DNA from: an uncultured Pelagibacteraceae bacterium
GTDB lineage: Bacteria > Pseudomonadota > Alphaproteobacteria > Pelagibacterales > Pelagibacteraceae
NCBI GenBank assembly: GCA_902556505.1
Contig: CACDWM010000006.1
Location: forward strand, 1 to 64,000
Reading direction: 5' to 3'
Length of the DNA: 64,000 bases
The number at the start of each line of letters is the position of its first letter. Position 1 is the stretch's first letter. The notes below the pieces were generated by a model. That model ran no database searches. It was not told where the DNA came from and saw only the letters and a list, made by a program, of their open reading frames with translations. Below are positions 21,962 through 31,771 of the stretch, one piece after another. The translations under genes and the position numbers were made by a program.

Positions 21962-23317
21962 ATGAGTGAAGAAATTTTAATTGTAGACGATAACGCTGAT
22001 ATCAGAAATATAATTAATGAATTAATTATAGATGCTGGTTATAAAACTAGATTAGCTGCAAATTATAACCAAGCACTTGCAGAAATAGATAAAAAATTAC
22101 CTGATGTTGCAATTCTTGATGTTAAATTAGATAAGGGAGATAACGATGGTATTGAACTTCTTTCACATATTAAATCTAAAAATAAAGATACTCCTGTTAT
22201 AATTATTTCTGGTCATGCAAACATTGAAATGGCTGTAAAATCTTTGCAGCACGGGGCATTTGAATTTATAGAAAAACCATTTGATCAAGAAAGACTACTT
22301 AACTTTGTTAAAAGAGCAGTTGAAAACTTTAATTTAAAAAAACAAAATAAAGAATATGAAAGTAAATTATTTTCATCTTATGAATTAATAGGAAACAGTA
22401 AAAATATAGTAAATATAATTGATCAAATTAAAAAAATATCAGTAACCGAAAGTAGGGTATTTATAAGTGGACCTTCAGGTTCAGGAAAAGAATTAATTGC
22501 TAGAAAAATCCACAAAGCATCTGCTAGAAGCAAAAATCCATTTATTGTTTTAAATGGTGCTTTACTAGATATCAACAAATATGAATTAGAATTATTTGGC
22601 GAAGAAAAAGAAAATGGATCTATCTCATATGGCGCGCTTGAAAAAGCTAATAAAGGAACTCTTCTAATTGATCAAGTTTCAGAAATATCACTGGATATAC
22701 AGTCTAAAATATTAAGAGTGCTCACAGATCAAAAATTTAAAAGAGTAAATGGAAGTAATGATGTAAGTGTGGATGTAAGATTAATTTGTTCATCAAGTAA
22801 AGATTTAAAAAAAGAAATAGAAATTGGTAATTTTAGAGAAGATCTATTTCATAGAATAAATGTTTTTGAAATAAATATTGAACCATTAAATCAAAGAATT
22901 TCAGATATTCCTTTATTAATTAATTATTTTTCAAAAAAAATATCTGAAAATTATAAAATTAAAGAATTAGATATAGATGAAAATAATAGTTACATTCTCA
23001 ATCATAATTGGCACGGTAACGTAAGAGAGTTAAGAAATTTAATAGAGAGAATTGCAATATTACAACCAGACTCAAAAGATAAAATTTCAAATATTATTAA
23101 GGAATCTTTAAAAAATACAAATTTTGATGATCAATTAGCTGAAAATAGCCTTTCTGTGCCATTAAAAGAAGCTAGAGAAAAATTTGAAAAGGAGTATTTA
23201 ACTATTCAACTTAAAAAATTTAATGGAAATATTTCTAAAACAGCTAATTTTGTTGGAATGGAAAGAAGCGCATTACATAGAAAATTAAAAGGTTTAGGCA
23301 TCAAAGAATTTAATTAG
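21962..23317 (+). CDS. ntrX: Response regulator NtrX (degenerate AAA+ domain)
   Basis: Receiver domain ILIVDDNADIR; GPSGSGKELIAR Walker A; Fis-type HTH at C-terminus. Confidence 0.88.
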   Translation: MSEEILIVDDNADIRNIINELIIDAGYKTRLAANYNQALAEIDKKLPDVAILDVKLDKGDNDGIELLSHIKSKNKDTPVIIISGHANIEMAVKSLQHGAFEFIEKPFDQERLLNFVKRAVENFNLKKQNKEYESKLFSSYELIGNSKNIVNIIDQIKKISVTESRVFISGPSGSGKELIARKIHKASARSKNPFIVLNGALLDINKYELELFGEEKENGSISYGALEKANKGTLLIDQVSEISLDIQSKILRVLTDQKFKRVNGSNDVSVDVRLICSSSKDLKKEIEIGNFREDLFHRINVFEINIEPLNQRISDIPLLINYFSKKISENYKIKELDIDENNSYILNHNWHGNVRELRNLIERIAILQPDSKDKISNIIKESLKNTNFDDQLAENSLSVPLKEAREKFEKEYLTIQLKKFNGNISKTANFVGMERSALHRKLKGLGIKEFN

Positions 23318-24709
23318 ATGAATATAATCATTTGTGGAGCTGGAAGAGTTGGGTTTACTATAGCAAAACAGCTAAGTGAACAAGGTCATTCTATAACTGT
23401 TATTGACCCTTCTAGTGAAGATATCCAAAAAATTGATGATGCTTTAGATGTTAAAGCTATAGTGGGAAAAGGGACTTATCCTTCTATACTTGAAAAAGCT
23501 AATGCAGCAGAGACTGATATGATTATAGCAGTTACGAGAAATGATGAAATTAATATGCTTATTTGCCAAATAGCATTTTCAATTTTTAAAATTCCAAAAA
23601 AAATAGCAAGAATAAGATCTCAAGATTATTTAAACCCAAAATTTACAAGAGTTTACAATAAAGAGAATCTACCAATAGATGTCATAATTTCTCCTGAAAT
23701 TGAAATTGCAAAATCAATACAAAGAAAACTTGAGGCTCCAGGAGCACTAGATAGTGTTCCATTTGCAGATAATAAAATACGATTATTAGAGATTTTAATT
23801 AATGAAAATTGTAAATTAATTAATATCAAACTTAATGATTTGACAAAAAAACATCCTAATTTAGATGCAAATATTATTGGAATAATAAGAGATGAAAAGT
23901 TTTTAATTCCAAAAAAAAATGATGATGTTAGAAAAAACGATAAAATTTATGTGATAATAAATTCATCGCAAATGTCAGACACTTTAGAAGCTTTTGGGCA
24001 TGAAGAAAAAGTATCTAAAAATATTTTAATTGTAGGTGGTGGAAACATAGGTTTTAACTTGGCTAAAAATATTGAAGAAACTTTGGATGCAGCAAGAGTT
24101 AAAATTATTGAAAAAAATAAAGAAAGAGCTGAATTTCTTGCTAGTGAATTAAATAATACGATTGTCATTAATGGTGATGCTTTAGACGAGGAAGTATTAG
24201 CAGAAGCAAATTTACAAGAAGCAGAAACAGTCCTTGCTTTAACAAATGATGATGAAGATAATTTGATGGTAAGTGTTCTTGTTGAAAAATTTGCAAAAGA
24301 TGAAAAGGATATCGATGATAAAAGAACAATGGCTCTAATTAATAAGCCAAATTATTCTTTATTACAAAACTCTTTAAAAATTGATGATCTTATAGACCCT
24401 CGAATGAATACTGTTTCAAGTATTTTAAAACATATCCATAAAGGAACTATAGAAACAGCTTACACAATTATGAATGGTGAATATGAGGTGATTGAAGCTG
24501 AAATAATAGAAACATCAGAACTTATTAATAAAGAATTAAAAAATTCTAACTTACCTGAGGAAATAAGAATAGGTGCTGTGTTAAGAGAAAATAAAGTTAT
24601 TATACCTCGATCAAATTTTGTTTTTCAAAAAGAGGACAAAGTTGTTTTTTTAGCAAAAAAAGACTCAATTTCAGTAGTAGAAAATATTTTTAGAATTAGT
24701 TCTATTTAA
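23318..24709 (+). CDS. trkA: Trk K+ transport regulatory subunit TrkA
   Basis: MNIIICGAGRVGFTIAKQLSEQGHSITVID; two RCK_N/RCK_C units. Confidence 0.92.
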   Translation: MNIIICGAGRVGFTIAKQLSEQGHSITVIDPSSEDIQKIDDALDVKAIVGKGTYPSILEKANAAETDMIIAVTRNDEINMLICQIAFSIFKIPKKIARIRSQDYLNPKFTRVYNKENLPIDVIISPEIEIAKSIQRKLEAPGALDSVPFADNKIRLLEILINENCKLINIKLNDLTKKHPNLDANIIGIIRDEKFLIPKKNDDVRKNDKIYVIINSSQMSDTLEAFGHEEKVSKNILIVGGGNIGFNLAKNIEETLDAARVKIIEKNKERAEFLASELNNTIVINGDALDEEVLAEANLQEAETVLALTNDDEDNLMVSVLVEKFAKDEKDIDDKRTMALINKPNYSLLQNSLKIDDLIDPRMNTVSSILKHIHKGTIETAYTIMNGEYEVIEAEIIETSELINKELKNSNLPEEIRIGAVLRENKVIIPRSNFVFQKEDKVVFLAKKDSISVVENIFRISSI

Positions 24710-24713
24710 TTAA

Positions 24714-26120
24714 ATGTCATTTTTTAGAGTAAAGTATTTAAGTTTTTTTTTTATATTAATATCTATTTTTTCTTTTTTTAATATTATTTATTCTTATTAT
24801 TTCAATTTATATCTAAATCTAAATACATATTATTTTAGCTTAATTATTTCTTTAGTGATCGGAATAATTTTTTATAAAATTAAAACTGATATAAAAAAAC
24901 CCACAATATTTGAAAAAATATCAACAGTCTTATTAGGATACATTCTAATGCCGTTGATTTTATCCATACCTATTTATTTAAGTATTTATAATTTATCTTT
25001 TTTAAATTCTTTATTCGAAGCTGTATCTGGATTTACTTCAACAGGTTTTACTGTATTTGAAAATATTAAACATATTGATCAAGGCTTAATTTTATGGAGA
25101 TCATCAATACAATGGATAGGTGGATTATATTTTTTATATTCTATTATTTTTTTGATCGATATTTATGACGAAAGTTTAAAAAAATCTTTAACTAATTTTT
25201 TATCTTTTAATTCTGCTGAAATTTTAAAACAATCAATTAAAATTCTTTTATTATACTCAGCGTTAACAATATCAATTTTTATTATTTTAAATATTCTTGG
25301 AATTAGATCATTTAATTCATTAAATTTAGCAATGACGATAATTTCCTCAGGTGGATTTTTACCCGTTAATGAGCTTTCATCAATTTTAATAAATGACTTT
25401 CAAATAATTATATTTTCTTTTTTAATGTTAATTTCTTTTTTTAGTATTTTTTTTACATACAATTTAATTTTTTTAAGAAATAAAAATTTAAATTTCTTTT
25501 ATGAAGATATACATTTATTTTTATATTTTGTTGCGGTTGCAAGTATATTTTTTGTTTTCTTTAGTTATGATACTACCTTCACATTTAGTTTTTTATCTTT
25601 AGTCAGTAGCATTTCTAATATTGGTATTTCTCTTAAAGTTGATCAAACTAACTTACATTTTATATATATCTTACTTGTAATTATTGGAGGGTCTTTTTTT
25701 TCTACAAGCTCAGGATTAAGATTTTTGAAAATATATTCCTTGACTAAATATTCTATTAATCAAATTCTCTCTTTTAGTAGACCCAAAAATGTTTTTATGA
25801 ATAAATTGGTTTTTTCCAAAATTAATTTTGATGCAAATGATATAAATAAATATTTTTTAACAATAGTAATTTTCGTTATCTCTCTTTTTTCTTTAACCAT
25901 CTTATTGTCTTTGTCTAATATTGAGTTTGAATCTTCTTTTAAGTTAGCTGTATTGACTTTAATGAATACAGTAAATTCTTCCTCTTATGGTTTGGCTGAC
26001 TTTAATTTTCAAAATTTGCACTTTTTAACTAAATATTTTCTTATTTTTTTTATGATAATCGGAAGAGTTGAACTGTTAACTTTGTTATTAATAGTTAAAA
26101 AATTCCTTTTTAAAAATTAA
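24714..26120 (+). CDS. trkH: TrkH-family K+ transporter
   Basis: FTSTGFTVFENI, STSSGLRFLKI; follows trkA. Confidence 0.88.
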   Translation: MSFFRVKYLSFFFILISIFSFFNIIYSYYFNLYLNLNTYYFSLIISLVIGIIFYKIKTDIKKPTIFEKISTVLLGYILMPLILSIPIYLSIYNLSFLNSLFEAVSGFTSTGFTVFENIKHIDQGLILWRSSIQWIGGLYFLYSIIFLIDIYDESLKKSLTNFLSFNSAEILKQSIKILLLYSALTISIFIILNILGIRSFNSLNLAMTIISSGGFLPVNELSSILINDFQIIIFSFLMLISFFSIFFTYNLIFLRNKNLNFFYEDIHLFLYFVAVASIFFVFFSYDTTFTFSFLSLVSSISNIGISLKVDQTNLHFIYILLVIIGGSFFSTSSGLRFLKIYSLTKYSINQILSFSRPKNVFMNKLVFSKINFDANDINKYFLTIVIFVISLFSLTILLSLSNIEFESSFKLAVLTLMNTVNSSSYGLADFNFQNLHFLTKYFLIFFMIIGRVELLTLLLIVKKFLFKN

Positions 26121-26148
26121 TTTAGTATTATATATATTATTAAATTTT

Positions 26149-26225
26149 GCGCCCTTAGCTCAGCTGGATAGAGCATCGGTTTTCTAAACCGAGGGTCGGA
26201 GGTTCGAATCCTCCAGGGCGCGCCA
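26149..26225 (+). tRNA. tRNA-Arg (anticodon TCT), CCA encoded
   Basis: GCGCCCT...AGGGCGC acceptor stem, GGTTCGAATCC T arm, TTTCTAA anticodon loop. Confidence 0.93.
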
Positions 26226-26402
26226 TTTCGTCATTTTTTATTGCTATTATTAAAATATTTGTACTTGACTAGAATTCATCTAAAGAAGGATTTATTAATT
26301 ATTTTTTCTTGAAGAGTATTTTCTTACATGCTTAAATTAAGAATATTCAAAAGTAATTTTGAATTATTTGTTAACAAATAAAAATAACTAAAAGGAAGAA
26401 TA

Positions 26403-27443
26403 ATGTTTAAATACTTAAAACAATTAACTTCTTTAGTTGCTATGGTTGCAGTGTTGTTTACTTTTACAACAGAAACTATGGCTGCTAAAAAATCTAAAAC
26501 ACTTAAAAACACTCAAAAGAAGGGTTTTGTAAGATGTGGAGTATCTCAAGGTCTTCCAGGATTTTCTAACGCTGATGCTGCAGGAAATTGGACTGGTGTT
26601 GACGTTGATGTATGTAGAGCGGTAGCTGCTGCAGTACTAGGTGATGCAAACAAAGTTAAGTTTACACCATTAAGTGCTAAAGAAAGATTTACAGCTTTAA
26701 CTTCTAATGAGATTGATATCTTATCAAGAAACACAACTTGGACTCTTTCTAGGGATGCTGACATCGGACTTACTTTCGTAGGAGTAAACTTCTATGATGG
26801 TCAAGGTTTTATGGTTAGAAAAAATTCTGGATATTCGTCTGTGAATGATTTCAAAAACGGTATTTCTGCATGTACAAACTTAGGAACAACAACTGAGCTT
26901 AATATGAGAGACTTCTTTAATTCAAAAGGAATTTCTTATGAGCCAGTAACTTTCGAAAAAGCTGACGAAGTTGTTGCTGCGTATGATGCTGGAAGATGTG
27001 ATACATATACTACTGATAAATCTGGTTTAGCTGCTCAAAGAATTAAATTGAGTTCTCCAGATGACCACATAGTTTTACCTGAAACTATTTCAAAAGAGCC
27101 TTTAGGCCCTGTTGTTAGACAAGGTGATTCTGTATGGGAAGATATCGTAAGATGGTCTCTTAACACTATGATTGAAGCTGAAGAGTATGGTGTTACTTCT
27201 GCTAATGCAGACTCTATGAAAACTTCAGATAATCCAGCTGTAAAAAGATTAGTTGGTGCTGAAGGTGAATTAGGAGCTGCTTTAGGTTTAGATAATGACT
27301 GGAGTTTAAGAATTATCAAACAAGTTGGTAACTACGGTGAAAGCTACAAAAGAAATATTGCTGACACTGGAATTCTACCTGACAGAGGTCCAAATGAATT
27401 ATGGACTAAAGGTGGAATACTTTATGTACCACCAGCAAGATAA
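26403..27443 (+). CDS. aapJ: General L-amino acid ABC transporter, periplasmic binding protein (AapJ/BztA-like)
   Basis: Signal peptide; VRCGVSQGLPGFSNADAAGNWTGVDVDVCRAVAAAV. Confidence 0.9.
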   Translation: MFKYLKQLTSLVAMVAVLFTFTTETMAAKKSKTLKNTQKKGFVRCGVSQGLPGFSNADAAGNWTGVDVDVCRAVAAAVLGDANKVKFTPLSAKERFTALTSNEIDILSRNTTWTLSRDADIGLTFVGVNFYDGQGFMVRKNSGYSSVNDFKNGISACTNLGTTTELNMRDFFNSKGISYEPVTFEKADEVVAAYDAGRCDTYTTDKSGLAAQRIKLSSPDDHIVLPETISKEPLGPVVRQGDSVWEDIVRWSLNTMIEAEEYGVTSANADSMKTSDNPAVKRLVGAEGELGAALGLDNDWSLRIIKQVGNYGESYKRNIADTGILPDRGPNELWTKGGILYVPPAR

Positions 27444-27462
27444 TTTATCTTAATAAATACTT

Positions 27463-27495
27463 AAAAAGGGCTAGATTTTTCTAGCCCTTTTTTTT
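27463..27495 (+). terminator. Rho-independent terminator/attenuator after aapJ
   Basis: AAAAAGGGCTAGA-TTTT-TCTAGCCCTTTTTTTT hairpin + T tract. Confidence 0.88.
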
Positions 27496-27512
27496 ATAAG
27501 TCTTGAATCATT

Positions 27513-28658
27513 GTGAATATTAAAAAAATATTACCCCAATTACTTACACTTCTGGTTGTAATTCTAATATTTGGATTTTTTTCCTATAACGCTCAAGTTA
27601 ATATGGAGAATAGAGGAATTACTTTTGGGTATGGTTTTTTATCTCAAGAATCATCTTTTGATGTGCAATTTTCATTAATTGAATTTGATGGTTCTCACTC
27701 ATATTTTAGAGCATATCTAGTTGGTTTATTAAATACTATTTTAGTTTCAGTTATAGGAATTATATTTGCAACCATTATTGGAGTGGTTGTAGGAATTGCA
27801 AGATTATCAAACAACTATCTAATAAATAGAACCGCTTCAGTTTACGTAGAATTTTTTAGAAATATTCCTTTATTATTACAAATATTTTTTTGGTATTTTG
27901 CCGCTTTAAGAGCATTACCATTGCCTCAAGATACTGAGCCTATGTTTGGGGTTTTTTTTCTAACAATAAAAGGTTTTTTTGTTCCTGCTTTTGTTTGGAA
28001 TAATTTAGATATTTTTATTTATTCAATAATTGCTGCAATCATTTCAATTATTTTCATTAGAATTTATGCAAGAAAAAAACAAGAGAACGAAGGTATTCAA
28101 ACACCAGTTTTGTCAATTTCAATAGGACTATTAATAATTTTACCTTTATTAAGTTTTTTATTTGGTGGTGTCGATGCTTCAGTTGAAGTACCTGTAATTA
28201 AACAATTATCCCAATCTGGTTTCACTTATGAAGGAGGAATTAAGTTGCCACCTGAATTAATATCTCTTGCATTAGCTTTATCATTGTATACAGCAACTTT
28301 TATTGCTGAATGTGTTAGAGCAGGTGTTCAAGGTGTTAGTAAAGGCCAAAAAGAAGCCGCTGCTTCTATAGGATTAACTCCAAATCAAGTATTAAAACTA
28401 GTTGTAATGCCACAAGCGTTAAGAATTATAATTCCACCAACTACTAATCAATATTTAAATTTAACAAAAAATTCATCTCTTGCAGCTGCAATTGCATATC
28501 CCGATTTAGTTCTTGTATTTGCAGGAACTGCTTTAATGCAGACAGGTAGAGCAATAGAAATTGTTTCTATAACAATGTTAACATATTTATCTTTGAGTAT
28601 ATCAATTTCAATATTTATGAATTGGTACAATAAAAAAATAGCTATTAAAGAAAAATAA
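27513..28658 (+). CDS. aapQ: Amino acid ABC transporter permease (AapQ/BztB-like)
   Basis: FFRNIPLLLQIFFWYF, ECVRAGVQGVSKGQKEAAASIGL (EAA motif). Confidence 0.9.
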   Translation: MNIKKILPQLLTLLVVILIFGFFSYNAQVNMENRGITFGYGFLSQESSFDVQFSLIEFDGSHSYFRAYLVGLLNTILVSVIGIIFATIIGVVVGIARLSNNYLINRTASVYVEFFRNIPLLLQIFFWYFAALRALPLPQDTEPMFGVFFLTIKGFFVPAFVWNNLDIFIYSIIAAIISIIFIRIYARKKQENEGIQTPVLSISIGLLIILPLLSFLFGGVDASVEVPVIKQLSQSGFTYEGGIKLPPELISLALALSLYTATFIAECVRAGVQGVSKGQKEAAASIGLTPNQVLKLVVMPQALRIIIPPTTNQYLNLTKNSSLAAAIAYPDLVLVFAGTALMQTGRAIEIVSITMLTYLSLSISISIFMNWYNKKIAIKEK

Positions 28659-30100
28659 TGAATAAATTGAATTTTTTACAACCAGATAAAAACAATCTTA
28701 ATATTTATTTATATACAGGTGTAATTTTAGTAGCACTAAGTATATTTATAGTTTTTTTAAATTCTTTTTTTAATAAAGATATAATTTCTTTTTTACCTGG
28801 ATCAATTAGTTTCTTTTTACCACTAATTTCAGGGTTTATTGGACTTCATTTAATTAGAATTGATTATTCAGGCTTAAAGTTTTTAGACTCAATTAATAAA
28901 AATATTAATACTAACAATTTTAATGCTTTTTTATCATTATTAATTGTATTTGTGATTATCAAATCTCTCCCACCATTATTAAGTTGGTTTATTTTAGATG
29001 CGAATATTGCTGGAGACTCAAAAGATGTATGTACAGGTAGTGGTGCTTGTTGGACCTATATTAAAATTTGGTTTAACAGATTTATGTATGGAATGTACCC
29101 AAATGCTGAGCAGTGGCGTATTAACCTATCTTTTATAGCTTTAGCTTTTCTTGGTACTATTGGTTTCTTTGCTACTGAAAAATTTAAAAAATATTTGACT
29201 CTTTATTATGTAGTTGTTTATCCTGTAATAGCTTTTTTCTTTATTTTCTTTTTTATATCAGGTGGTCCAATATTTTTTGATTTCTCATATGGAATTATTG
29301 CAGCTGTAATCTCAATTATAATTGGTTTTTTTATTCCTACAAAATTTAAAATGTACTATTTTATAATAGTTCCGATCACGCTCTATATATTGCTAAAATA
29401 TGTATTTTTTTATGAAGAGCTTATTGAACTAGGTAAATTAGAAGCATTAGAGTGGGTAGAGACAGGTGCTTGGGGAGGTTTATCTTTAACTTTTATAGTA
29501 TCATTTTTTTGTTTGATTTTCTGTTTTCCTATAGGTTTGTTTTTGTCTTTGGGCAGAAGATCTGATTTTCCAATAATTAAATATTTTTCAATAGGAATGA
29601 TTGAATTTTGGAGAGGTGTTCCATTGATTACGGTATTGTTTATGTCCTCAGTAATGTTTCCAATGTTTTTACCTGAAGATATGTTTATTGATAAATTAGT
29701 AAGGGTAATTATTGCAATCTCTTTATTTGAAGCTGCTTATGTCGCTGAAGTTATTAGAGGTGGTTTGCAAGCATTACCAAGAGGTCAATATGATGCTGCT
29801 AAATCTTTAGGAATGGGTTATTGGAAAATGCATATTTTAGTTATTTTACCTCAGGCACTTAAACTTGTAATACCTGGCATTGCCAATACCTTTTTAGCGC
29901 TTGTAAAAGATACTCCTTTAATATTTGTTGTTGGACTTTTAGAGATTGTTGGAATGCTAAATCTTGCAAAAACAAACCCAGAGTGGCTAGGATTTGCAAT
30001 GGAAGGTTATGTGTTTGCATCAGTACTATTTTTTATTATTTGCTATGCAATGAGTAAATATAGTTATAATTTAGAACAAAAATATAAAACGGAAAGATAA
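28658..30100 (+). CDS. aapM: Amino acid ABC transporter permease (AapM/BztC-like)
   Basis: [46 protein letters not shown]. Confidence 0.9.
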   Translation: MNKLNFLQPDKNNLNIYLYTGVILVALSIFIVFLNSFFNKDIISFLPGSISFFLPLISGFIGLHLIRIDYSGLKFLDSINKNINTNNFNAFLSLLIVFVIIKSLPPLLSWFILDANIAGDSKDVCTGSGACWTYIKIWFNRFMYGMYPNAEQWRINLSFIALAFLGTIGFFATEKFKKYLTLYYVVVYPVIAFFFIFFFISGGPIFFDFSYGIIAAVISIIIGFFIPTKFKMYYFIIVPITLYILLKYVFFYEELIELGKLEALEWVETGAWGGLSLTFIVSFFCLIFCFPIGLFLSLGRRSDFPIIKYFSIGMIEFWRGVPLITVLFMSSVMFPMFLPEDMFIDKLVRVIIAISLFEAAYVAEVIRGGLQALPRGQYDAAKSLGMGYWKMHILVILPQALKLVIPGIANTFLALVKDTPLIFVVGLLEIVGMLNLAKTNPEWLGFAMEGYVFASVLFFIICYAMSKYSYNLEQKYKTER

Positions 30101-30834
30101 TGTCAGATAAAATAATTCAGATTACAGAAATGAATAAGTGGTTCGGTGATTTTCAAGTATTAAAAAATATTAATTTAGAAGTCGAGAAGAATAAAAAAAT
30201 TGTTGTATGTGGACCCTCAGGATCAGGTAAGTCAACATTAATTAGATGCATAAACAGACTTGAAGAACATCAACAAGGTTCAATTATAGTAGATGGAAAT
30301 GAATTAACAGAGGACACTAAAGACATAGAAAAAATTAGAGCTGAAGTTGGAATGGTATTTCAACAGTTTAACTTATTTCCTCATCTTTCTATTTTAGACA
30401 ATTGCACATTAGCTCCAATTTGGGTTAAAAAAATGCCGAAAAAAGAGGCAGAAGATTTAGCTCTCCAGCATTTAGAAAAAGTACAAATTGCAGACCAAGC
30501 TAGCAAATATCCAGGACAACTTTCAGGAGGCCAACAACAACGATGTGCAATAGCTAGAGCATTATGCATGGAGCCTAAAATAATGTTGTTTGACGAACCG
30601 ACATCAGCCCTGGACCCAGAAATGATCAAGGAAGTTTTGGATGCTATGGTAAATTTAGCAAAAGCAGGAATGACGATGATTGTAGTAACTCATGAGATGG
30701 GATTTGCTAAAGAGGTGGCCGATGAAGTTATTTTTATGGATGAAGGAATGATTGTTGAAAGAGCTGAAACTAAAGAGTTTTTTGCTAACCCTAAGAGCGA
30801 TAGGACTAAGCTGTTTTTAAGTCAAATACTATAA
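30100..30834 (+). CDS. aapP: Amino acid ABC transporter ATPase (AapP/BztD-like)
   Basis: [37 protein letters not shown]. Confidence 0.93.
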   Translation: MSDKIIQITEMNKWFGDFQVLKNINLEVEKNKKIVVCGPSGSGKSTLIRCINRLEEHQQGSIIVDGNELTEDTKDIEKIRAEVGMVFQQFNLFPHLSILDNCTLAPIWVKKMPKKEAEDLALQHLEKVQIADQASKYPGQLSGGQQQRCAIARALCMEPKIMLFDEPTSALDPEMIKEVLDAMVNLAKAGMTMIVVTHEMGFAKEVADEVIFMDEGMIVERAETKEFFANPKSDRTKLFLSQIL

Positions 30835-30907
30835 AAATATATAAATTTAATGCAATAAATTTAAACTAATACAATCTAAATATGTTTATTTTGTATTGAA
30901 CTAATGC

Positions 30908-30936
30908 TTGACAGTGTTTTGATTATTTCAAATTAT
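30908..30936 (+). promoter_or_regulatory. Candidate sigma70 promoter for the XRE regulator
   Basis: TTGACA-17 bp-AATTAT, about 85 bp before the ATG at 31024. Confidence 0.4.
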
Positions 30937-31023
30937 TTGCAAAAAAAAATAAATTTTTTTATTGCAGTAACATTAATAAATAGGTTGAATAGACTTTATA
31001 AAATTTAATTAAGAGGGGTCTTA

Positions 31024-31395
31024 ATGGAAGATAATTTCAATAAACACTTAGGCAATAAGCTTAAGCTAAGAAGATTAGCTTTAGGTTTGACACAGACTAA
31101 AGTTGCAAAAGCAATCAATGTAACATTCCAACAAATACAAAAATATGAGAAAGGTACTAATGGAGTAAGTTCAATTAGATTACTTCAACTTGCGAATTAT
31201 TTAAAAGTACCAATTAATTATTTTTTTGAGGATTTTTCAGAATATTTAGTAAATCTAGAAAAATCTCAAGAAGGTCACATGAATGTTAATTATAATTTTT
31301 TGGTAAAATTATATTCAGAACTTAATGCTGATCAAAAATTAAAATTTAATAAATCCTTACAAATTTCAGGATCAGGAATATCAAAAGCAGTTTAA
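31024..31395 (+). CDS. XRE-family HTH transcriptional regulator
   Basis: KLRRLALGLTQTKVAKAINVTFQQIQKYEKGTNGVS. Confidence 0.88.
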   Translation: MEDNFNKHLGNKLKLRRLALGLTQTKVAKAINVTFQQIQKYEKGTNGVSSIRLLQLANYLKVPINYFFEDFSEYLVNLEKSQEGHMNVNYNFLVKLYSELNADQKLKFNKSLQISGSGISKAV

Positions 31396-31447
31396 AATTA
31401 ATTTATATCTGACCCCAAGTTAATTTTTGAACTGTTAATTATTTTTT

Positions 31448-31523
31448 TGGCTCCTCGGGCAGGACTCGAACCTGCGACCAATTGATTAACAGTCAACTGC
31501 TCTACCAACTGAGCTACCGAGGA
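31448..31523 (-). tRNA. tRNA-Asn (anticodon GTT), CCA encoded
   Basis: Reverse strand TCCTCGGTAGCTCAGTTGGTAGAGCAGTTGACTGTTAATCAATTGGTCGCAGGTTCGAGTCCTGCCCGAGGAGCCA. Confidence 0.95.
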
Positions 31524-31573
31524 ATATAAAAAAGCCAACTTACTTTTTTTTATAACTAAAACAAGAATTTTTT

Positions 31574-31647
31574 TGGAGGCAACGCCCGGAATCGAACCGG
31601 GATACAAGGATTTGCAATCCTCTGCGTAACCATTCCGCCACGTTGCC
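31574..31647 (-). tRNA. tRNA-Cys (anticodon GCA), CCA encoded
   Basis: Reverse strand GGCAACGTGGCGGAATGGTTACGCAGAGGATTGCAAATCCTTGTATCCCGGTTCGATTCCGGGCGTTGCCTCCA. Confidence 0.95.
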
Positions 31648-31771
31648 ATCTTATTTTTAGCTAATAGCTACAGATGCCTTTTTATAATAAATTTTTTCTA
31701 TTAGTCTATTAAATAACGATTCAAATTGATTATTGTTAATTTAGATTATTAAATTATAAACTTTAAAATCA

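Noticed and set aside
26226-26402. Possible riboswitch or tRNA-linked integration site upstream of aapJ
   Set aside because: No recognisable riboswitch core, integrase or tRNA 3'-end duplication in this window.
26324-26512. 62-aa reverse ORF before aapJ
   Set aside because: Overlaps the aapJ signal peptide region on the opposite strand; no support.
31398-31649. 83-aa reverse-strand ORF
   Set aside because: Overlaps the tRNA-Asn and tRNA-Cys genes; spurious translation.
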